A stretch of 64,000 nt of DNA from Branchiostoma lanceolatum. Its lineage: Eukaryota > Chordata > Leptocardii > Amphioxiformes > Branchiostomatidae. Below the pieces are notes generated by a model, which ran no database searches, was not told where the DNA came from, and saw only the letters and a program-made list of their open reading frames with translations. Location: NCBI RefSeq assembly GCF_035083965.1, contig NC_089739.1:9784001-9848000 (forward strand), read 5' to 3'. Every line of letters begins with the position of its first letter. The stretch's first letter is position 1. This document shows positions 38,101-48,300 of this stretch, piece by piece. Both the position numbers and the translations under genes were made by a program.

Positions 38101-41100
38101 GCACCTACTGTGATAAGACCCCCCACATAAATGCACACTTTTCTTGGCAGTCTGACTATCTTACAGTTTTATCCATTACAATTTCATAACTAGAAAGGCA
38201 ACATTTGCGAGCAAATACAGCATGTTTAGCCATACTCGTCGCCATGCAAAAAATGGACTCTCCCAAAATAACAATGGACCATTCTAAAATACTTGCACTA
38301 AAAAAATGAATCACCCCAGTCCAAAATTGAGTCTTCCAGTAGCACCTCAACACAATGTGGACCAGTCCACAACCATATCCACTTATTGATTAACAAATAC
38401 ACTTCTGCTAACAAATGGACTTTTTCATAATCATTCCAGCTCAAAATTGAAAGAAATAATTAAAGAATCCTCCCCTTGCAAGAATGGGATATTCCGTGCC
38501 ATTTCCATGTAAACCAGTCGAAAAATATCCGCTGAAAATTACACTCTTGCGCATAATCAACCCAGTTCAAAATTGAATTAAGAAAGATCAACCCCAGGGA
38601 AGAATGAAGTTTTCCATAGTATACATATGAAGATTTGACAGGAGAAGAAGGAAATGACCAAAAACAACATATTTCAGCGATAGTATGGGTGAAATATAAA
38701 AATGTGACACCCCTTTGTTTGAATGTACTTTGGGTTGAAAATAACGAAACGAAAAAATTCTTTGTTTAAAAAATCGTTTTGAAAGGCTGTATGCCAAACA
38801 TTTGAATGAGGGCCTGTGTACATGACCAAGGCAGTCACATACCAGATTTCACATTAGTTTGGTTTAAGTTTAATACATAGGAACCGGAGATGTGTATCTT
38901 TGTTAAAAAAAGAGTGAACAAAGCCATGTAATCACATGTCCTAGGAATTCCCATACCATATTTGGCATGAATACTAGCACACCTGCGCCAGGAATGCAAG
39001 ATAATTAGATTAACCCAATTGACCAATTAGGTGGTCGCAAGGCTCACAGGCATGCAAGGCCAGGTGCAAGGCACTCGGGGTCAATGACCTGTAGGTCATA
39101 TGTAGTATTGAAAGTGACAGAAGTGGCAAATATTGTCAAGAAAGCCCAAAATAAATCGTTTTGAATATATGTATGCCAAAAATGGGAATGTAGTCCTTTA
39201 AATATTTGTTCAAGCCACATATACAGCAAATTTCAGGTCATTCGGTTGAAATACCAGGGCGCAGGAGGCCAAGATATGCTAAAAATAGCCTAAAAACCTC
39301 AATAAAATCACTTTCAAGGTCAATATCAAAAAAAGGAAAAGAACGCACATTGGTTTTTGCCTACATTACCTCTGTACCAAATTTCAGGTCATTTGGTCAA
39401 AAAATGACAGAGATGAATCCATTTGAAGATTTGACAGGAGGAGGAGGAGAAGAAGAAGAAACATGAGAGAAAACAATATGTTTAGCCATACTTATGGCTA
39501 AACATAATTATTATGTTAAATTGATTTTTGTACTCATGGCGAGTCTACTACTTTGAATTCTGAAAATGCTTTTAGCAATGGCTCTTTACAACTGCGTATG
39601 GCTGTTACAACATGTACAATGTAGATCATTCAGAAGTGCTTCTAGATCTGGAAGAGCTTTTAGACATTGATATTTGGATCCTACAATGTAATGCTTTTTT
39701 TCATGACTAAAAAGGCAAAAGCTTCTAATTTTTAGATCATGAATCCCACCCTCATGCATTTTTCATGACTAAAGTCATGTGTAAGATTTCATCTATTGAA
39801 TCATGATATATTACAACTTTTAGCTAAAACGTTTTGCAGCCTGATTTTCCATGAAGACTGCGCCAAATATGCAACCATATGTCAGACTCAAATTTGACAC
39901 CCTGAATTAAAAATGAAATCCCTCACTCAATTCCCACATCCTACTGATGCTGCATTACCCCGAATGACGTCAATGTCTAATTAACCCTACACCTGTTGAT
40001 TTACAACTAGTTTTGACTGTGACCTACAAGTTTGATGAGTTCTGGGCTGAGTCACAACATTCAGAAAGTCAAATACATTCTGTATGATACTGAAAAATGT
40101 ACACCCAAAATTGTTACTCAAGCAACTGGATAAAATTTTGAAACAGTCAGACGTTTCAGACAGCATACGCTATCTTTCGTCAGTGACTAAGGAAAGATCT
40201 GGCAGAACTAGGTTTCATACCAAAACTCTGAATAGATATGTTAATGAAGTGAAGACAATTTCAGATGGTTCAATGGAATAGTTTACAGACAAGGTTGTAT
40301 GCTAATGAATCAATTAGCTCCTGTTGTTTTAGGAATATACACTGAAAAATGAATATGTCAGACTAGAGAAATGCAATCTGGAAGAATCACTGATTTCACA
40401 GGTAGAGATCTTGTATGATAAGAGTCTGTGGACATTCTATCATAACCAGGATGCAAGGAATGTGGTACAGGGTATATCTCCCATTTATAAATTCTCAGTT
40501 TCAAGTCAGCCCATTAATCTAAAATGACATAAATCGGAACTGAATATCTTAAAATTTACAGACTCTGCTGATTCTGCTAGACTGCAATTTTTACCCTGAC
40601 ATTTATATTGCACGACCAGTAAAGGTAAAGCTATATCATATTGCACATTTCCTGTATGTTATATTATATAGAAGCAGATACATTCTTAGAAAAGATGGAG
40701 TCTTTTACTGTGAGGACAGAATGGCGATTATGCTAGCAACATTGATATCATTCAGTACAGCAGGACTACTTACTGTAATGGGCAAATAAACCCGCCTCTC
40801 AATTCAAAGCTTTCTCTAGTAAAAGTCTCAACCACTTGAGAGATATAAAAGGTTGTCACCTTTGCATATCAAACCACTCTTAAGTCCTAAGGGCTATCCA
40901 AAACCTTGATTCTATTAGTTTCATACCATATACAAAAGGATATTTGTAAGATCAGCTTTACAACATACATGCAAATATGGTTATGTCAATGCAAATGCAA
41001 GATTACAAACAAAATCATAAAAATCATTTCATAATGGATGTCAAGGTAAAAGTATGCATCAGGCATGCAGGTGAACCACATATCAAGCATATGTTGTTAT

Positions 41101-41465
41101 ATCATGAAATATCAATTGTATTTAAAGGCTGGGAAAAAAATTACCTTTTCCTAGATTCATCGAACAGCCTCATAGATGTCAACTATTCATGACAAGTTAA
41201 AGTGTGCATCATGTAAAAGAGTACCCCATATCAAGCATATGTTGATATATCATAAAACATTAATTATATGTAAGGTTTGGTAAAAAAAAGAATAATTGAG
41301 AATTACCTTTTCCTCTTCATCAAACAGTTCCTGAGCCTCTCCCTTGCCGGTTTGCTGATTCAGCGACCCGCTCTCTTCGCTTAGTCCGAACTTCGCCCAC
41401 TGCAGCGGGTTCCTCCCGCCCCCGGGTTTGGGCGCCACGAGATTCGCCGTCTCGCTTTCGTCCAT
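26100..41465 (-). CDS. SLC12A8: SLC12A8-type cation-chloride cotransporter family protein
   Basis: An APC-fold transporter of the SLC12 family (CCC9 branch). It is complete in 13 exons: 41307-41465, 37122-37268, 35421-35612, 33210-33441, 32319-32520, 31614-31701, 31102-31248, 30374-30637, 29420-29651, 28436-28524, 27820-27937, 27202-27259 and 26100-26262. All phases agree, giving 696 residues (human about 714). Identity rests on SLC12A8-type blocks: [20 protein letters not shown] before TM1, [79 protein letters not shown] and the C-terminal [14 protein letters not shown]. The 77-residue hydrophilic exon 9 (Lys/Glu/Thr-rich) matches the variable cytosolic insert of the family. The transported substrate is unsettled; polyamine/amino acid and nicotinamide mononucleotide have been proposed for mammalian SLC12A8, the latter disputed. 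Exons 1, 2 and 13 have tandemly copied borders. Which of 11 donors ends exon 2 is undetermined; the first (37122) is assumed. Confidence 0.95.
26647..27109. mobile_element. MITE with TTAA target duplication (piggyBac-like)
   Basis: Ends are GGTCTCATTCATG and CATGAATGAGACC. They are flanked directly by TTAA at 26643-26646 and 27110-27113. The length is 463 bp, with no coding frame. TTAA duplication is the hallmark of piggyBac-type transposition. It lies between exons 13 and 12 of SLC12A8. Confidence 0.75.
27470..27620. repeat. Interspersed repeat shared by three introns
   Basis: A block with GGTAATTACATGCACATG, ACATGTGTTCCCCC and CACCC-runs recurs in opposite orientation at 60985-61150 (ACACATGTGCATGTGTACAG, TAATTACCAGGGATACAGGG, GGTGTCC) and more loosely at 57110-57260. 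It is non-coding and of unknown class. The poly-C run here corresponds to the poly-G run at 60862-60870. Confidence 0.5.
28556..28690. repeat. CTGTATCTGTAT / CCGCCTTCGGCG repeat family
   Basis: A CTGTATCTGTATCTATATAG run is followed by CCGCCTTCGGCGTAAC and then a palindrome GGCAGCAACTGGTT...AACCAGCTGCTGCC. Related copies lie at 47192-47245 (plus) and at 50750-50785 and 50820-50880 (minus). It is a short interspersed family sharing the CGCCCTTCGGCG core. It is non-coding. Confidence 0.55.
28755..28984. mobile_element. Harbinger-like MITE
   Basis: Ends GGCCACACCAATTCAAT and a complementary AATAGTGTGGCC are flanked by TTA on both sides (28752-28754, 28985-28987). It is the same family as 31300-31480. 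Three-base TTA duplications fit PIF/Harbinger elements. It lies in SLC12A8 intron 9. Confidence 0.65.
31300..31480. mobile_element. Harbinger-like palindromic MITE
   Basis: A nearly complete palindrome of 181 bp. GGCCACACCAATTCAATTTC at the left pairs with the right end, which finishes ATTGGTGTGGCC. The inner arms also pair (AAACAGAAGGCTGGGCCAAC and the TTGGTTAACAGATTT block). TTA duplications at 31297-31299 and 31481-31483 fit PIF/Harbinger. It lies between SLC12A8 exons 7 and 6. Confidence 0.8.
32587..32655 (-). pseudogene. Displaced copy of SLC12A8 TM1 exon segment
   Basis: The minus strand encodes [20 protein letters not shown], that is, the exon 2 border segment with six residues (TACMMN) deleted. 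The same 18-bp deletion and the same TCTGAGAAAC variant are found in the outermost unit of the array at 36001-36060, so the two share ancestry. It lies in intron 4, about 4.6 kb from the real exon 2, and directly abuts a LINE 3' fragment. Confidence 0.85.
32665..32904 (+). mobile_element. LINE ORF2 C-terminal fragment
   Basis: The plus strand encodes [18 protein letters not shown], then [12 protein letters not shown]. This is the conserved end of ORF2 in non-LTR retrotransposons of CR1/RTE type, and a stop follows. Only this 3' end is present. It is inserted antisense in SLC12A8 intron 4, next to the displaced TM1 segment. Confidence 0.8.
33821..35051. mobile_element. Non-autonomous hAT-like transposon, 1.23 kb
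   Basis: Ends are CAGGGTGCGAAATAC and GTATTTCGCACCCTG, fitting the YARNG start of hAT ends. CAGTAG lies directly outside both ends (33815-33820, 35052-35057). Subterminal GGTTGCGC/GCAACC repeats are present on both sides. A part near 34575-34620 (GGGGGTACTTTTATTAGATTTTGAA) resembles the right end of the 42135-44089 element. No transposase frame. It lies in SLC12A8 intron 3. Confidence 0.75.
35145..35363. mobile_element. Palindromic element with GAAACGTC hairpins
   Basis: The left arm (GGAATATTGGAGATTC, then CACCTGCTGACGTTTCGG) is complementary to the right arm (CCGAAACGTCAGCAGGTGAG, then GAATCTCCAATATTC). The middle holds CCGCAAAAGCGCCACCTACA and GGTGAGAAGCAGTACTCCAG. The same element, longer, is at 44692-45024. 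It lies just outside SLC12A8 exon 3. Confidence 0.8.
36001..37200 (-). repeat. 105-bp minisatellite over SLC12A8 exon 2 and its donor, 11 copies
   Basis: Eleven units of exactly 105 bp (reference point at 36106, last at 37156) appear identical on reading. Each contains on the minus strand the last 25 codons of exon 2 ([10 protein letters not shown] to LRTGWMV), the splice donor GTATGTTTG and a GTTTG-repeat intron stretch ending TTGTGTGG. The unit is 35 codons long and free of stops, so the whole array is open in frame with exon 2. A twelfth, divergent unit with an 18-bp deletion lies at 36001-36060. The array is in SLC12A8 and the copy at about 37122-37200 is the true exon end. Confidence 0.97.
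37660..38160. repeat. About 150-bp tandem repeat, 3-4 copies
   Basis: Each unit has CTAAAGATCTA/GTACCACAAA, a TTGGCAGTCTGACTATC block, a TTGTGTTTT-TTCTGGAT block, TGTCCTTGTTACT and AAAGGCCTTC. It lies in SLC12A8 intron 1, upstream of exon 2. It does not appear to include exon sequence. Confidence 0.75.
38200..40980. other. SLC12A8 intron 1, repeat-derived, no gene
   Basis: It contains interspersed-repeat-like prose such as GAAGATTTGACAGGAG (about 38630 and 39425) and TTTAGCCATACT with an inverted TATGGCTAAACAT near 39481-39505. A foldback with the GAAACGTC motif lies at 40110-40200. No exon or RNA gene seen. Confidence 0.4.
41041..41345 (-). repeat. Tandem duplication over SLC12A8 exon 1 donor
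   Basis: Plus-strand ATTACCTTTTCCT and the following ATCAAACAG-type codons of exon 1 (from 41303) recur at about 41141 (ATTACCTTTTCCT, TTCATCGAACAG), 162 bp away. The intron part is copied too (ATATCAAGCATATGTTG at about 41080 and 41228). The copy keeps GT at the donor position and a diverged FDE-like coding end. Confidence 0.8.
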
Positions 41466-42134
41466 CTTGAAAAGGGACAAGCGCGCTTAACGACGTCAAC
41501 GGATGTTTTCAACCCAATTTCCTCTTCCTTCTTGCTTGATTTTCCTCCCTTTTGATCTCCTCCTACACTCGTTACTGCAGCGTTAGCACTTCATGGCAGC
41601 ACTGACGTCCGTTCTGGAGCCGGTTGCCTAGCAACAGGGGTAGGACGTACATCATCAGAATGGTTGCCATGGTAACAGAATCATTGGATAAGTTGTATGT
41701 GAAGCAAAGCAATGATGTATTGTGAGGATTTGTGATGTGTGTACAGAATATGAATATAAAATGTATGTGCGTCCTAATCATTCAATATATTCAAAGGATT
41801 CGCATACTAAGTTGCAGGGCTAAAATTACTGTTTCATAACAACAAGTCTAGTGTATTTTTTAATCTTGCTAAGTTGCGAGATGTCAGTATCTTTTTCTGT
41901 AAATTTTGTAATCTTAGCATTTTTCAGTCACAAAATGATGATCATTTCATAGTTATACCAGATTTAATCTTTCCTTACTGCAGGTGGAAAGCAACCATAT
42001 GGATTTCTTGAAATATTGGCACAATAAAACGTACAATGAAATTGGCACAATTCTGAAATATAATAGAAAATTACACCCGTTGATAAATATATGTAGCATA
42101 CATAGATTCATTCAACTCCTAAAATGCTGCACAG

Positions 42135-44089
42135 TACTCTCATCTCCCAAATAAACGTACCGGTACGTTTATTTTTTTCGGCCTCAAAATCCACCCAGTA
42201 CGTTCTTATTTTGGACAGTACGTTTATTGTTTTTTTGAAAATTCATTGGGGCTTTGCTTACCAGAGATCCCTCTTATATCAAAAGTTAAGTTTTTCCCCC
42301 ATATTTCCCCTGTATTCTTGCTCCTAATTCGCTATTTTTCGACCAAATGACGTGGATTTCCCCGCCGCTACAATGACCCGGCATTTGTGAAATCCTGGTG
42401 GTACTAACATATCGGTCGATCTCGCTACAACGTAAACGTCGTTATTAGGAGAAAACAAGACGGCACACTGAAGTTTTGAAATGTATTTTTCATATAAACA
42501 ACTTTGACAGTCTCTGTTTACATCGTAAACAAAATCACGCTGATCAGAAAAAAATTACAAGTAACGTTATATGCCAGCGGCGCAGTGTTTCAAGTACGCA
42601 TGTAATTAATTACTCTACTCACGTGAGATACAGCCTTTCCCAAAAACTTTGAAAATCCAAAAACAACATCACGTAAAAATTGTGTCTTAGCATTAAAAAC
42701 TGTATATTCACTTCCAAAATAAACCAAAACGTTTCAATCCTACCGCAAACATGAACATTTACTCCTTCGAAAATCGCCACAGTAAAGACGCACGGACTGT
42801 CACTACTGTGCGTGGGAATGTTTCTCTTGCATGGAAGAGCTCACCTCGAAGAAGGGGAAACAACTTTTTTTATCTACAAATAAAACTCCTTTGCCTTTGT
42901 CAAAAATGTGTTTTACATTTTTACAAACAGAATTTCAATATCAAAGTCTATATATAAAATTGAAATGCAATATAGTCACCGTTATTATCACTTAAAAATG
43001 CTTTTAAAAAGATCACTCCTCTACAGAGAGAATGCCAGCGCTTTCCAAGAATTTTCAATGTAGCTTCTGTTAGCCCCGCCCCTTTTTGTCTTCGGCGCCG
43101 CCACTGTCTAGCTCAACCTTTCAAGTGAAACATGAGAACCCTGTAGTTTGTGGCAACAATTTACATTGTAACAAGCATGAGGTTTCTCACAATGAATGTT
43201 TTTCTGCATGCAAGGGTAATTTTGGGATTTCAAATTATTTGGATTGCAACAACAAAAACCAAGAACATTATATAATATTGTCCTTGATATTATATAATAA
43301 TGCCCTTGACACAACAAAATAATTTGTGGCAACTTGCAAGTAATGTTTTCAAATCTATGTTTCTATATGCAATGCATAGAAGATAAATGGCAAGTTGGGA
43401 AAGAAAAAAGTTACATCATATACATGTACATGTCATAGTTCTTCCCTTTATATATGGCTTTTACATTAATAAGTAATACCTGTGATGACTATATATCCCG
43501 GATATTGTAATTTTCTGTTCATGTTCTAAATGTTGATACATTTGTATAAAAAAATGTAGACTTTGATTGAAAGTGTTGCCCATCCAAGTGAACTGAGGAG
43601 TTTGGCGACTACTTGTTGTGTTTTGATTATATGTCAGTATATACAACAATATTCCTGGATCACTTGCTTCAAGTAGAAAATGCATGTATCATGTACATTT
43701 TTACTTGTTGAATTTGAAAGCACCGTTGGCCCCCTATTAGGGGTCATAGCGGGGAACTAATGCCCAATTTTTCAACATTACTACTTTTTTTTTGGAAGGG
43801 GCAAGGACGATTATAATTTGAACAAGATTTGTACAGTTATTCTGTTCAATATCTATACACGTTACTGGTATGGTTCTCAGACAGGCATAAATGAATAAAG
43901 GGAACCTACGACTACCTGCTTATCATCTTCTTTCCCTCTGACAGAAGTAGCATGGACACAGTTTATCTGTAAATTTTGTCATTTTCCGGGGGGTATGTTT
44001 ATTCCGGGGGGTACGTTTATTAGATTTTGAAGATTTGTCCGGGGGGTATGTTTATTCCGGGGGGTATGTTTATTTGGGAGATGAGAGTA
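42135..44089. mobile_element. DNA transposon with 25-bp terminal inverted repeats, 1.95 kb
   Basis: It begins TACTCTCATCTCCCAAATAA and ends with the complement, TTATTTGGGAGATGAGAGTA. The subterminal right side has four tandem CCGGGGGGTATGTTTATT units; the left has a palindromic AAACGTACCGGTACGTTT. The interior has only short, unsupported frames, so it is non-autonomous or decayed. I could not identify the target duplication or superfamily. It lies upstream of the SLC12A8 start. Confidence 0.75.
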
Positions 44090-44691
44090 ACACAATAATC
44101 AGATTAAGAAAACACAGTTAGGAACCAATTGCAATCAGAAAGCCTTCCAGAGGGATGGTGAAATTATCTAGCCGAGGAGACAGAATTCCTAATAAGACAC
44201 TAATGACAAATCCCAGAGTGAAGCTTCCGCTATACTGGGGTTTTAAAGAAATTAAACATGAAATCACAATGTCATGGAAATCTAATTTGGCAGTAAAGGC
44301 ACTATACAATTAATATTAGGGAGAAATCAAACTTGCACAGGGAAATTAAAGTTAACCTTTAGTACACTGAAGTAGCCGTTTGGCACCCAGTTCCCTATTG
44401 GTTACAGAGTTAGGCAGCAGGAAGAAGGTTATCTAAAATAGCCATCTAAAATTTTTCATTCCCCCTTTCAAATAGATCTAGACGCTTTCTTAGCTAGATA
44501 ATTGGAAAAAAAAAAACCTTGTCCTGCACAAGTGACTTGCATTTTGGTCAATAATTTGAAGAGCAGACACATTCAACTCAAGACATTTTTCATTTCCCCT
44601 TTCAATTAGAATAAATTTAAACAATTTTGAGACAACCAAAGAAAACCTGCAGTACTACAATGTACATGTATTTCCGAAAATAATTTCATCA

Positions 44692-45024
44692 GGTTGGTAG
44701 AACATAGGATATTTGAAGTTTCTTTTATCACAACCAGGTAATCTCATGATCACCTGCTGACGTTTCGGTGTCTGTCAGATACCTTCTTCAGAGCTTCTCA
44801 CTGGAGTACTGCTTCTCACCGCTATAAGTAGCTGATGTAGGTGGCACTTTTTAGCTCAGCCACATTTGGGATTACGTTCTCGCCGCAAAAGCGCCACCTA
44901 CATCGGCTACTTATAGCGGTGAGAAGCAGTACTCCAGTCAGAAGCTCTGAAGAAGGTGTCTGACAGACACCGAAACGTCAGCAGGTGAGATTAACTGGTT
45001 GTGATAAAAGAAACTCCAAATATC
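44692..45024. mobile_element. Long palindromic element with two GAAACGTC hairpins
   Basis: Complementary arms of about 150 bp: the left arm runs from GAACATAGGATATTTG through CACCTGCTGACGTTTCGGTG to TTCTCACCGCTATAAGTAGC; the right arm is its inverted copy ending AAGAAACTCCAAATATCC. Both arms carry the hammerhead-like CTGAAGAAGGTGTC hairpin. A shorter copy is at 35145-35363. Confidence 0.85.
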
Positions 45025-45127
45025 CAATGTACATGTACATGTAGTCCTTGAACCTCCACCCCTCCCACAAAACAACCAGTGACAGCCTGTCTCACTTACA
45101 GACAAAATCAATACGGAAAACTACCAA

Positions 45128-45379
45128 GTGATGAAAGGGTCCAATCTGTTAATGGCTCTGTCTTGTCTCATGGCTTTAAGTACAGCCATTTGTTCAGCAT
45201 TCGACGGCTATATCCCACATAGATCAAACAGAATAAGTATAAAATATAGGAATCAACTTGTATTTATTAAACCACAGGGCAAAAATTGCATACGGCTAGG
45301 TAATATATCTTATAACATAAACAGCTTTCAACGATGGCAGAAACAAATTGAAAAGATATTCAATACACTCGTTGAATAA
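45128..45379 (+). CDS. Candidate small secreted-type ORF, unrecognised
   Basis: An 83-codon frame starting MMKGSNLLMALSCLMALSTA that looks like a signal peptide with a possible cut after AIC. A basic, AT-rich-coded tail follows, ending IEKIFNTLVE. Codon use is unlike the GC-rich real exons of the window. It directly follows a palindromic element and could be chance or a repeat relic. No homologue recognised. Confidence 0.2.
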   Translation: MMKGSNLLMALSCLMALSTAICSAFDGYIPHRSNRISIKYRNQLVFIKPQGKNCIRLGNISYNINSFQRWQKQIEKIFNTLVE

Positions 45380-48300
45380 GTCAATCTAGAACAATGGATA
45401 TCAATTAATATAATATGATAAGATTACCATTGGGATATGTATTTATCAATTTGAAAAAGAGGATTATGTAAGAATCTGAAAAGTCAGAGGGGACTTTGTA
45501 TACCCACTGCCCATGGCCAGTAAGGAAAGTGTTTGTGTACATTATGTGCGGGCTGTGTACACAAAATTACATGTGTGGTAAAAATTGGATGCTTACTGCC
45601 CCTTGACTGTAAGTTAAGGGTCTTGAAGAGCAAAAAACTATTTCAAGTAGTAAAATGCTCAACTTACTATAGTCTCAAAAGGGAGATGGTCAGATTTTCT
45701 ACGTTTCCTAATCGAAAGAAAGAAACTAAAAAAAATTATTGCAGTGGTGAAAAAAATCCTTTGTAAATTGTTGATCTGACTCTCGATTTTCCCATGAATT
45801 TTGGTGAAATTTTCACAATATCTATCCAATCTTCCTTTAAATAAAAAGGCCAAGGACATATGCCAATGTTGAATAACGCTCGCTTAAAATATCCTTACAA
45901 TCTATAAGCAGTATTGTATATACATCAGCATTGTTTCACTGTATATTGAATTACATGTACATACCTTTTATAAACTGTTACCGCAAGGGATCCATATCAA
46001 GACATAAACTCATAGTCATACAACACAGCCATATGCTCAACTATAACCATGTACATGTAGCACTAAATGTTAATGAACTAATGCTGACTACTTGTCTCTA
46101 AACTATAAGCCACCACCACTTGTCCTAGGCTGATCACACACCCTCACCAGTTATCTTGTTGACTTTTGCCCCACCGTTTATCAACCAGGATACATTAAGT
46201 GCACCTGCAACAGGATATCATTGTTTCTAGGACTCCCTCGAAAGCACAAACAAACCATTAAACATTAACGTCCAATACGTCACTATGGCTACAGCTGACT
46301 TTGTGAGCTTTGCGATTAATTAAACATGTGCAACAAGGCTTGAACATTGATCAAATCTTTTAAACTGAGTGCAGTACAGGATACAGATGACTGCTTGTTG
46401 TCGATTTACTTTCTAGGATTCTTTTGACTTGAGGGTAATTTTATACAGAAACAGACCAGCTGTTAAACACCTCTAGTTTACACACACAATGACGCAGGTA
46501 CATGTGTAAACATAAACTGGCTGGTTCAGGGTCAATTGGCGTAAGTCTTTGTCGAGCAAAAATTGTCAAGCAAAAGTTCAAACTTCAGTTTTGGTCCCCT
46601 TCTGCAACTTAATCTTTGCCAAGAAATATCAACTCAAAAATAGATACATTTTAAAGTGTTAGGTTGAAATAAAATTCACAAAGTCTTTTTTTTCCCTTAA
46701 TCAATGTGTCTTTAACTTATGTAATCATGACTTTCTCTCTACAAGAATCTTTTGTTATACTAATAAGTACACGCATGCACCGAACTCTTAGATGTAACTT
46801 GGTTCAAAGCACACAAAAATGGGGCAAATGCCAGGAGTGTTAAGGTAGGGTTACACAAGATGCATGTTTGGGCCTCAATCATTTGGACAATGAAGCACTT
46901 ACAACAACTGGAGTCCTCGCTTCTGTGTAATGTATACCTCCCACCTCTGGGGTAGGTGCAATGAAGCCTGAAAGCTACATGCCATATGAGGGCAACACTT
47001 GTCAGTCTTCCTATTGACCTGAAGGGGATAACTCCCACCGACTTGAAATAGCTCTTGGCACAAAACAAATAAGGTCACACCACTGTGGGTCTCAGACATC
47101 CTTAAAAGTAAAGTTTTAACAAGAGGTCAAGATAGAGAGCTGGGAGGAAGAATTCTACATGTATTCGAGAATGTCAACCTCATGAAACCTCGTATATCTG
47201 TATCTGTATCTGTATAGCCGGTATAACCGCCCTTCGGCGCGTGTACAATAACTGTACAGACACTTCTTCACACTCGAATTCATGTCAATTTTTCAGCTTG
47301 GCATAACTTTCTAAATTCCTAGAACTAACAAATCAACTTTCTCCACGTGGCGTCTTAGTTCAAACAGTGAAAATAATTCTTTTGCAAGCTGTATGATTCT
47401 TTGTTGATGGGCATTTGGGGGTAAAACTCTAAAGAGAAACTTATATATACATTTGGCAGGTAACCTTGAAAATATCATTAACACTAGTAACAGACTCAAA
47501 CAGAAGAATGACAGACTTTAACAAACCACACACTGACCTCCTATTAACATTCCAATTGAATCTTTTAGCCTCTAAGACAAGCTTAAGTTCAATTCAATAG
47601 ATCAATACCTGGGCCCAGCTGGAAAGGTAAGACTAACAGCAAACATCCTGGAGGTGACAGCCAACTACCTGTTTCAGCAAACAAAACTTACGTAACATTT
47701 TGTGCAAAGGAGGGGCAACCCAGGCAAGAAGTACAAAATGAAGTCCTTTTCTAAATTACAGTAACACACCTGTCCATTAACTACCGAATATAGAACTAGA
47801 AGATTTTTTTTTTGAAAGTAGAAATTGCAAGAATCATCTTTGCAGCCCCGCCCATTCTACATACAAAAATGAAGTTTAAATCAAAGTAGTATTGGCAAGT
47901 AACTTTGCAAGGATATATCCTAAGTAACAGGTATACTAGTGTTGAGATTGTCCAATGTTGACATTCAGTACAAGAAACTAAAACTAGTTGAGTATAACAC
48001 TAGACCTTGATTGCAGATTGAGATGTGTATTGCTGCACAACCACCTGTTAGATCACAATGACATCACTCCACTGTTACAACATTTTGTCAAAGCTTACAG
48101 ATCTTTTACATTGCAGAATTTTAAATTGGATTAAAGTCTTAAATGTCACTTATAGGAGTACCACTGTGGAAACCGCCCTTCTCTCGTAAAAATGTCAGAA
48201 AATTTAACAACACCGAAACTGCCATTTTAGTCCACAGGGAAAGTAGAGGAAGCAGAATATCAAATTAGGGAAGATTCATTCATCATACATTATCATATCA

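Noticed and set aside
26100..41465. Assignment to NKCC/KCC cotransporters
   Set aside because: The pre-TM1 PWWKSNFF...[10 protein letters not shown] block, the [10 protein letters not shown] segment, the length and the C-terminal RGRYHQST match SLC12A8, and no long C-terminal regulatory domain is present.
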